Assembly (NCBI GenBank): GCA_026874595.1
Contig: CM049310.1
Span: forward strand, 44,044,558-44,108,557
Source: Sipunculus nudus
Taxonomy: Eukaryota; Annelida; Sipuncula; Golfingiida; Sipunculidae
Length of the DNA: 64,000 nucleotides
Direction: 5' to 3'
The position numbers and the translations under genes were made by a program. The notes beneath the pieces were generated by a model that did not search any database, was not told where the DNA came from, and was given only the letters and a program-made list of their open reading frames with translations. Position 1 is the stretch's first letter. Each line of letters opens with the position of its first letter. This document shows, piece by piece, positions 56,201 to 64,000 of the stretch.

Positions 56201-56930
56201 TATACACTGTCGACTGATAAACATTTGCAGAAATAATCTCAGGAAAATTTAATTGATCTTACAGTGCCGTTTAAAGTGGAGAAAACCACTGCAGAGACCG
56301 GCTCCCCGTCCTGTCGGTCGCCGTTTTCAAAAGAAAACACTGCTCATTTTGAATAGCATACATATACTACAAGTATAATATAAAAATCAACATCGGCTTT
56401 GGGTAAGATAATAATAAGTGTTTACATTCAATCTTTGTTCCAGGTGTTTCATGGACATCACTCAGGACGTTGGACGGGTCCTCAACACCTTCTACGTCCT
56501 GGCAATGATTCTGGTTTTCGCCATCAACACGCTCTGCTACATTGCCGTCTTCATCAAAATCCAGCGGGTGGGCGCCATGTTGGCCGGCCTGGATGACAAG
56601 AGCGCTTCGAATGCAGCACGGCGTGCACGCAGATCAGCCCAAAGCATGGCCGCCATTGTTCTGGCCTACTTGTTCCAGTGGTGTCTCTACGTGACCTTCA
56701 CCTTGTGGTCGTTTTTTGGGGTACCTCACGTTGGTGTGCTGATCGCTGATGTGTTCGTCTGCAATCTTGGTGGCGTCTTCAACGTACTGGCTTACACTGC
56801 CATAAAGAAACGTTATGAAGCTAATGACGCCAAGAAACGAAACAAGGAACCGAAATCACTCGCCACTTCGACTACGTCCGTCAATTCAGCTGCGTCTACT
56901 TCTGATTTTTCCAACCAGCCTAAAATATAG
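51676..56930 (+). CDS. Seven-transmembrane receptor, cAR/GPR157-like (2 exons: 51676-52313, 56444-56930)
   Basis: The joined exons encode 374 residues. The N-terminus (1-65) lacks a signal peptide but has five N-glycosylation sequons (NFS, NET, NVT, NVT, NAT). Seven hydrophobic segments follow, four in exon 1 and three in exon 2, with the splice inside the GAWCFMDI segment after TM4. A Cys before TM3 (PACTV) and the WCF Cys could form the usual TM3-ECL2 disulfide. TM3 ends IIVVVREQR with no DRY motif, and TM7 has FNVLAY instead of NPxxY. The third loop has RRARRS, and the tail is Ser/Thr-rich (ATSTTSVNSAASTSD), suited to phosphorylation. ERLVVYLSICDL and the WCFMD segment resemble the cAMP-receptor/GPR157 group more than rhodopsin-like receptors; this placement is inferred. 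The ligand is unknown. Confidence 0.82.
53210..53237. repeat. (CA)n microsatellite
   Basis: About 14 CA units. Confidence 0.95.
53640..54080 (+). repeat. Purine-rich tandem duplication
   Basis: GGGTGAATG..AGACG..ACAATAGTCGGG.GTGCAGGATGA occurs near 53800-53850 and again near 54005-54070, with G-rich runs between. The complementary frames are pyrimidine-derived and not coding. Confidence 0.65.
55908..56082. mobile_element. hAT-like MITE (GGCGGATCC family) in the receptor intron
   Basis: Left end AAGTGGCGGATCCAC, right end CCTGGATTGGCAGTG, interior with GTTGGACCCTCC as in the 20110-20250 copy. No clear target duplication. Confidence 0.6.
56444..56930 (+). CDS. 7TM receptor exon 2 (TM5-TM7 and tail)
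   Basis: Acceptor TTTGTTCCAG ends at 56443. Three hydrophobic helices, a basic third loop and a 42-residue tail, with stop at 56928-56930. Confidence 0.83.
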
Positions 56931-57078
56931 GCTAAACGCAAGACGTCTCGGTTGTTTCGTCTAACTTTTCCCACTGATTTTGTCGGATTTTTTTTTTCTA
57001 GATTTTGTTATGACGTAAACCTATTTTTTTCAGGGCAAAATACCGAAACCTTGATCGCCATTGTTAAGCCCAGCTAAT

Positions 57079-57854
57079 AATAAATTTAACAAACAAATTC
57101 TATTTGTCAGGGAAAAATACCGAAACCTGCTTGAAATGCTTACTTGAAAGCAATTTCAGCACTAAACTATAGATAGTTGGAATTTATAGTTTAAGTGATA
57201 TTGAATACAATTTTCCCTTCTTAAAAGGTTACGATATTTTTATTTTAGCAGTGTGTGACAGAGCGTTGTGTTACAAAAGTGTATTATGTAGGCTATATGT
57301 GCGATCATCGTATACATGTATTCCGAATAAACTATCACATAAAGGAAGTCTTTAATATTATACAGATAGTGAAAATAATTAAAATTATATGTGAAATGAA
57401 ACATATGTATAAATATATATGTATACAGCTTTGTCTTTTTTTTAAGAATAAATATTACATATCCTTATTTTTTCCGTGTTAGATTTAACAGACCAACAGA
57501 TTTTCCTCTTGTACCATACATAAACACTACAAAATATATGTTTTTCTTTAATATTAAGATAAATGTATTCGGTAAATCTTAAGCAAAATGGATTTATGCC
57601 TTATAGATGTTATAAATATGTTTCAACTATCGTGTTGTCGACAAAGCTCAGAATATAGTGGCTATAAAAAAATGGACATTCCCTTTTTACTTTAGCATTA
57701 TGTGACTTGAATATTTATTACATATGTAATTTGTTTAAATCATATATTAAATTGTTGCCATGTATTATTATCATCTGTTTCAGTTATAATTATATAATAT
57801 AAAATGCATAATTATATGATTGTGTCTGCGCGCGTCATGTCTCGTTGTAATAAA
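57079..57854 (+). terminator. Candidate polyadenylation signals of the 7TM receptor gene
   Basis: AATAAA at 57079 and 57849 are downstream candidates; the intervening sequence is AT-rich untranslated-type DNA. Confidence 0.35.
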
Positions 57855-58411
57855 AGTCACGTTTATATCCCCTGAGTACCTTCTGTGTGTGATTATCAAT
57901 ATGTCTGTTTAGTCAAACAGATCATCATATTTCATAGAGTCAGTCTTTTTTTATTGTTGTTTTTACAGAGTTCATTCACCCCTTTATTGGCAAAACATTT
58001 AACGGATCATCGTTTTCTCATGATTATTCATACTGTAAGTGTTACGTCAAAAAACCAGAACCAAAGAAAATATTCATACTAAGAAGGAGATACCGCTGGA
58101 TTTAGTGGCTCTAATCCATGACTACATGCAAGACTAAAAACAGAAAATGAAGACTACATGCAAGATAAGACTACTCAAGCTTAAAAACCTTGGAGCCACA
58201 AACTGAAAAGGGTGCAATATCCTCAGACCTCAGGAAATTAACCGTTCTGTTTATTTGTATTATAATCCAGTGATGCACCAGAAATTCTTCCCTGAAATCC
58301 AGATAAAAAACAGTAATCAATTACTCATGCATGGGTCATTCTTTTTTGGAAAATGCCATTATATTTACAGAACGTCGGATCTCGCACTTCATTGTGCTTT
58401 CTTTCTTACGT
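57855..58411. other. Intergenic sequence
   Basis: No feature recognised; a GACTACATGCAAGA direct repeat lies near 58118 and 58150. Confidence 0.35.
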
Positions 58412-58415
58412 TTGG

Positions 58416-58470
<55 letters not shown>

Positions 58471-58564
58471 CTTGTTTCTTTCTGTCGCGCTCTCACTCTT
58501 TGTCTCTGCCTGTCTGTCTCTCTCTGTTTTTCTTTCTCTCTCTGTCTGTCTGTCTGTCTGTCTC

Positions 58565-58617
<53 letters not shown>

Positions 58618-58725
58618 GTCTGTATCTGACTGTCTGTCTGTCTATCTGTCTGTCCGTCTTTGTCTATCTCTGTGTGTCTGTGTTTTTTTTTTCTCCCTCT
58701 CTGTCTCTTACACTTTGTCTGTCTC

Positions 58726-58794
<69 letters not shown>

Positions 58795-58964
58795 ATGTAT
58801 TTCTCTCTGTCTGTGTCTATTCTTTTTCTCTCTTTCCTTGTTTCTCTCTGATGCTCTCACACTCTCTGTCTTTGTCTCTGCCTATCTGTCTCTGTTTCTC
58901 TCTCTCTCTGTCCATGTCTGTTTCGCTATTTGTCGGTCTGTCTCTGTCTCACTCTGTATGTGTG

Positions 58965-59010
<46 letters not shown>
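58412..59010 (+). repeat. 600-bp pyrimidine tract of (TC)n and (TCTG)n
   Basis: A nearly pure T/C strand with alternating TC and TCTG blocks. All plus-strand frames stay open and give Ser/Leu-rich artefacts, not genes. Could form triplex DNA. Confidence 0.93.
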
Positions 59011-59011
<1 letters not shown>

Positions 59012-60083
59012 ACTTTCCATGCACACTAAAATACAAATTGTGTCTTAGTCTGTGTGTGTCTGGGTGTGTAAATGTGTTCTGCAATCTATAAAGCAGCATA
59101 TTGTCGGCTTGAACTCCACAGGTCTTAAGCGGTATTGTTCAGCTCAGCTTATAATAAACAAAACAAACAAATTCTCAAGTCCCTTTAGCAAACTTAGGAA
59201 GCTACTTGACAATAGCTACACCGGAATAAAGGTTCTTTGGTTGCATAGCAACAGCACGCTGACCTCTTACTTGGTCACTATATAAATGGGTATCACTTAA
59301 TAATTGATTTGGTTCACAAGATCCCCGGGTTAATAAAATATGAGTTTTGCTGCATTGTATTACAATCATTAGATAATAAACACCGCTTCATATTCAGTGA
59401 GCTGTGGCCTTGGGATATAACTCGTGTTACAGCATAAACGGTTTCCCAGAATTGCTGGGCTACAATGTACAATGAACATGCCTGTATATTAATTTGGAAT
59501 GTATCTGATAATATTGTTTACAAAACATTAAGTACACAGCAGTGTGATATAAATATTTTACACATTTGTAAAGGGCTAGTCTGCAGCCCACTCAATTCTG
59601 CACTGTTTGCACAAAGCTGTCCGTGTTGTTCAAGACTAGACCCCTCCATGTATGTAGATATTAAGCTTACTTTGCGAGAAGCTTTTAACCTTTTTGGCCA
59701 GTTTGAAAGATAAATAGTCAAAAACCTAACCTAGATCAATATTTTATAAAAGGAAAAACTGAGACCTATAAATATTCTCAAATTTAAAAACTAGTAACAA
59801 CTTTCTAGAAAAAGATTATTATGTCGATATTTACCAATAACTTTGATGTATATATTGAGCATTTTAGAAAGTGGTTTTGATCGACAAACTTTTCTTACGT
59901 TTACGATAAAGCTTTTAGAAATGTCGGTCTACTTTAGTTACTTAAGTTACTCTTGTCTAGTTGTCAGGTTCCCGTTATGTTATATAAGCTGTCACCTGAA
60001 TTTTGACGACAGGTACCTTTCTATGGCAAAATGTCACACAGAAACCGTGTAATATATGTGTTTATACGTGTGTGTGATGGTTA
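59011..60083. other. Intergenic sequence
   Basis: An 82-residue Cys-containing plus frame near 59465-59713 has no recognisable domain. Nothing else seen. Confidence 0.35.
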
Positions 60084-60274
60084 GAAGAAGGGCTATACAA
60101 TTTATTCCTGAAATTACGACAATTAATCAGACCTCGATAAAGTGGTCTCATTTCAGAGGTTCTCGTCTGAGCGATGTCTCGTATAACGAGCAAAGAAAAA
60201 AATCTGGACAATGAACAAGTGGTCGTTATTTTAGGTGGTCGCTAAACACAGATGTTCGTAAGGTGAGGTTTTAC

Positions 60275-62037
60275 AACAACAAAGTTTATTGTAGAAAGGC
60301 CTCATGGCCCAAAGTACAAATAACTTAAATAACATATAAATATACACAAGTTTGCCATCACTTTCTGCCAATATGTGCTTAATCATGTTAAAAGATATAT
60401 ATGTCGTAGAAAAGAATTGCACTGATATACACAGATGAAAATATATATGTGTACAATTATCAATTATACATAAAATTACGGTATTCAGTGAATTTAATAA
60501 TTTAAGTACTACTTTATGGAATATTATTTTCTGAAATGTTTTCCTGTCTTACTCTGTTTACCTGAAATAAATATACACCTAAATCATACTGTATCTTGTG
60601 ATTCTGTGTTCTCAAAATCTGAATAAGCCCATATTTATTTTGTGGAAAATTCTGTATAAATGATAAAAATTTATTTCTTAAATCTTTATATCTGGAACAC
60701 TTGAAAAGAATATGTGCCTCATCTTCAATTTCATCATTCTTACAAAATTTACAGAGTCTCATATTTACTGGAGTATTACTTCTTCTGCCTACTTCAATCT
60801 CAAAATCATGGTCACTTAGTCGAAATTTTGTTAAAACCTGTCTAAAGATGTATGGGATATTATTTAAGTATCGTTCTGGTTCAATGCCTGATTTTACTTC
60901 ACTATATATACTGAGTTTGGATTTTTCTTTAATTTCAGATAACATCTCTTGCTGTCCGATATCCTTGACTCTTTGTAGAAACATATCAATAAACATTTTT
61001 TCATCACCAACTCCCTGTTCTAACCATGCATGGCCAAATCCATACCTATTCAATAAATGCTTAATATAGCCTGGCCATGTAGGCTTACCTAGTTCATTTA
61101 ACCGTTTTAAGGCATTATAACAAATAAAAGGATATCTAGAATTTCCCATATTCAGTATTCTTAACCAATATTTTAGACATCTCTTAAAGTACATACAATG
61201 CAAAGGATATCTACCACATTCAAGCAGAACTCCTGCATTAAATGTGCTTCTGCTAACACCCAGAATTTCTTTACAAAATCTTGATTGCACATTATCTATA
61301 ATTGGTCTTGATAAGAATCCCCAAATTTCAGAACCATATAATAATGCTGGTGCTACAACTTTATCAAATATATTCATTGTGATATCAGGAGACATTTTAC
61401 CACATTTAGATTCACATTTTTTAACCATATTCAGGCCCTTCTGTGCTTGAAGTGTTAATAATTTCAGACAAGGATTCCAGGACAATGTAGAAGAAAATAT
61501 TATTCCCAGATATTTATATTGGTTCACATTAGTTAATTGTTTTCCCTTAAAATACCATTTTTCATTATGTTTAATTATACCTGCCCTCTTAAATACTACA
61601 GCTTTTGTTTTTTCTGCATTTACTTGCATACCCCAATGGTTACAAAAAATTTCTAAAATGTTCAATATATTTTGTACACGACCAACTGAGTCGCCAACAA
61701 TACATATGTCATCTGCAAAAGCTAAAATATTTATATCTTGGGATTCTTGTGACATTTGAATTCCTGGTAATGTTGCTTCTTTAATCATTACTAAGAACTG
61801 GTTAAGATATAAAATAAATAATATAGGGCTTAGAAGACAACCTTGTCTGGTGCCATTACAACATAAAAAGGTATCAGTTAATCCTTTTTCAGTTTTTACA
61901 CAACAAGTTAAGTGGCTATACATAGATTTCAATACTTTAATTATATTTCCATGAATTCCAATTTTATGTAATCTATACCAGAGCATTTTATGTGGGATTC
62001 TGTCAAAAGCTTTACTAAAATCGACAAAAATACAATA
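60275..62037 (-). mobile_element. 5'-truncated non-LTR retrotransposon (LINE)
   Basis: Flanked by a perfect 15-bp target-site duplication, AAGGTGAGGTTTTAC, at 60260-60274 and 62038-62052. On the minus strand the element begins within reverse transcriptase and ends with ACAATAAACTTTGTTGTT, a short polyadenylation-like and (TTG)-type tail. The clean duplication shows target-primed insertion with 5' truncation. Confidence 0.88.
60514..62037 (-). pseudogene. Partial LINE ORF2: reverse transcriptase and C-terminal domain
   Basis: An open frame of about 507 codons begins at the truncation point with CIFVDFSKAFDRIPH (RT motif A) and continues through RQGCLLSPILFILYLN, the catalytic FADD box (AFADDICIV) and YLGIIF. 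It ends with a Cys/His-type segment (CKFCKNDEIEDEAHILFKC). The endonuclease and the N-terminal RT are missing, so it is inactive as a transposon. The frame has no internal stop, so insertion is probably recent. The clade is not assigned. Confidence 0.85.
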
Positions 62038-62290
62038 AAGGTGAGGTTTTACTGAACATGGAAATCAGCATTTTCAATATTGATGGGACTCGACCCTAAG
62101 TCATATACATTTTTGTACACGAGTAGGTGTTAATTATAGTAACCGTTAACCTCTAGAGATAATACATTATGTTATAAGCCTGGTCGGATTCTTGGGCAGG
62201 GAATGCTAAGATATTTACACCAAAATTGCCCGGATGAGAATGTGTTTTGACAAATATGCGATATTTCGATAATTTAACGCCTTCAGAAAT

Positions 62291-62353
62291 TATATATATA
62301 TATATTATTATATATATTATATTATATATATTATAATTGTATAGCCCTTCTTC

Positions 62354-62422
<69 letters not shown>
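62291..62422. repeat. (TA)n microsatellite region
   Basis: TA and ATT tracts; the boundary of the TIR element falls inside this region at 62353. Confidence 0.9.
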
Positions 62423-62427
<5 letters not shown>

Positions 62428-63470
62428 TTACCTAATTTCCTATTTTTCTGAAGAAAACAATTGAAGATTAAGAAAGTTGTATATGTAATTGTTATCTACA
62501 TTAAGCATGGTACAAAATTAATAAAACGAGTAGGATTTCATAGTCACATTTTTATATTTCATTTCAATATATATCCATTAACATCCAGTATACATCAATT
62601 ACGGTCATTATAGGTCAAAACTGCATATAGGTCCATTTACAAACATTTTTTTTTTTGCATTTTCCCCTTAAGACAATATTACAGGTAAATGCCACTCATA
62701 TCATTGTATCCGAATGAATTCATAATGCCTATAACACTTCTGACAAATTTGGATTTACATGACGTTTGGGCGCTATACATTTTACAGGGAATATATTCGG
62801 GAAGTGTATTTTTTTTTAATAGTTGCATGTGCAGTGAAGACACTGCAGTTGATGATAATAAGACAGAGAAGATACAAAGGGTGACAAATAGCAGCTGGAC
62901 GATGTTCAGACAGACAATTTGGACGATTTTGTGTCACCTGGACGATGTTCAGAAAGACGATGTCCAGTTGGACGATATCCAGATCGACGAGCATGGGTTA
63001 ATACTCAGGTTAATACAATCTTGTTGAATGCATCTCGCTACGACGACCCGCTTGGTGTTAACTGATAGCAAAATCTATGTGCTAATAATCAACTGGGCCA
63101 ATAAATATTCTTCTGCAATTGAGTTGTGCTTGTCTGTTTTTTGGATGCATAACACACGATAGTAGCGGAAAGGGACGGCATTTCTGCATTTATATATGAA
63201 TGATTATATGAAAAATTAATATATGAAACAATTTAATGAATATATGTAAATATATGACATGTATATATTATCAATACAAAGACTGTCATAACATGAATTA
63301 ATACAAAATGTACAGCGATTGTCGTTCTAGCTCCTATAGTTATGAACAAAGGCCTTTTGGTGTAATCAATGCTATAATAACGATAACCTGAGCCCTCAGT
63401 ACCTCATACACCGCTTGGAAATTGAGCAGATTTCTAATGAGCAGCCACTGTGTCATAAAAATATTCGTAC

Positions 63471-63516
<46 letters not shown>

Positions 63517-64000
63517 GGCAATTAAGAGTGAAATACATATATAAAGAGAACATGCAAGTAATAGACACAGACAGTGGACTCTGAGAAGGAAAACAGGAAA
63601 TAGATACATAATATACATTAGTTAGGTGGAATTAGATACAATAAATTGATCATTGCCATTAGACTGTTTATTCAGGTGCTCCTTTTGAAGTGCAGTCTCC
63701 TGTCCGCGTCAGATGAGTGGTTTCGCGTGGGTAGGTGTTCTTTTCATACTCAATTAGCTCATTAAGACTGAGCAGACTGCGAAACAATATGTACTTGTGA
63801 TCCATATTTAACATTGATAACTAATATCAGTACATAATAGTTTGAATGTAAAACGTGTAAACATATTGTATTGATCGTGTTTCACTTGTGTATGTTGTGG
63901 TAATGTTTGACGTGCATATTTAAGACTTCATGAATAACACCATATAGTTGAACAGTTCCATAAATGACGCAAATATACTTCACGCTAATCGGCTTATATT
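62423..64000. other. Intergenic sequence to the window end
   Basis: A short block at 62890-62990 repeats GGACGATGT.CAG motifs five times. Otherwise no gene or named repeat apart from the GA tract. Confidence 0.4.
63474..63513 (+). repeat. (GA)n microsatellite
   Basis: Perfect GA tract of about 40 bp. Confidence 0.95.

Larger units (their letters stand above)
52314..56443 (+). other. 4.1-kb intron of the 7TM receptor gene
   Basis: GTAACA..TTCCAG. Contains a (CA)n tract, a purine-rich duplicated block and a hAT-like MITE. No other gene recognised. Confidence 0.78.
60084..62353. mobile_element. TA-flanked TIR element split by a LINE
   Basis: GAAGAAGGGCTATACAATT at 60084 and its exact inverse ending at 62353 are each bordered by TA. 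Removing the LINE and one copy of its target duplication leaves about 490 bp, the size of a typical non-autonomous Tc1/mariner-type element. The left inner part contains CGAGACATCGCTC-like sequence and no coding capacity. Confidence 0.7.

Noticed and set aside
58255-59048. Three overlapping Ser/Leu-rich frames of 124-232 codons
   Set aside because: They are translations of a (TC)n/(TCTG)n tract in all three frames, with no unique coding sequence.

Overview
This is a stretch of nuclear genome from an animal, most likely a mollusc and probably a bivalve. The evidence is spliced genes with GT..AG introns, AT-rich spacers full of (TA)n, (TC)n and poly-C/G tracts, and dense small transposons. One tandem-core repeat resembles the pearl-type elements known from oysters. 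No species is claimed. No prokaryotic signal was seen.

Five coding loci can be supported. (1) Minus strand, 1-2340: the 5' two coding exons of an unrecognised Glu/Lys/Pro-rich protein with Tyr-rich modules and repeated Ala/Val/Gly cassettes; it runs off the left edge. (2) Minus strand, 10810-31887: a four-exon gene, assembled here by splice phase, for a 340-residue ionotropic glutamate receptor ligand-binding domain. It has a signal peptide, S1 joined directly to S2, no pore and no amino-terminal domain, and a C-terminal hydrophobic anchor. This is the most interesting object in the window. (3) Plus strand, 45420-47619: a two-exon divergent polypeptide GalNAc-transferase. (4) Plus strand, 51676-56930: a two-exon seven-transmembrane receptor, possibly cAR/GPR157-like. 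(5) Minus strand, 60275-62037: a 5'-truncated non-LTR retrotransposon with a perfect 15-bp target duplication, nested inside an older TA-flanked element.

Layout. 0-2.4 kb: gene 1. 2.4-9.7 kb: intergenic, with a foldback element, a SINE-like repeat, TA tracts and an LTR. 9.7-31.9 kb: gene 2, whose 18.4-kb first intron holds GGTCA-rich repeats, a pearl-like element with a higher-order 180-bp array, hAT-like MITEs and a deleted pogo-like element that keeps a PIP-box tail. 32-41 kb: intergenic, with microsatellites, a 430-bp TRIM whose LTRs carry a tRNA-like A/B-box pair, another LTR and a hAT MITE with an 8-bp target duplication. 41-48.6 kb: gene 3, with a large foldback repeat just past its stop. 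48.7-51 kb: a 24-bp minisatellite, an LTR and a MITE. 51-57.9 kb: gene 4. 58-64 kb: a long pyrimidine tract and the nested LINE.

The genes do not form a pathway. Three encode secretory-pathway or membrane products (a ligand-binding ectodomain, a Golgi glycosyltransferase and a 7TM receptor), but nothing in the sequence ties them together functionally.
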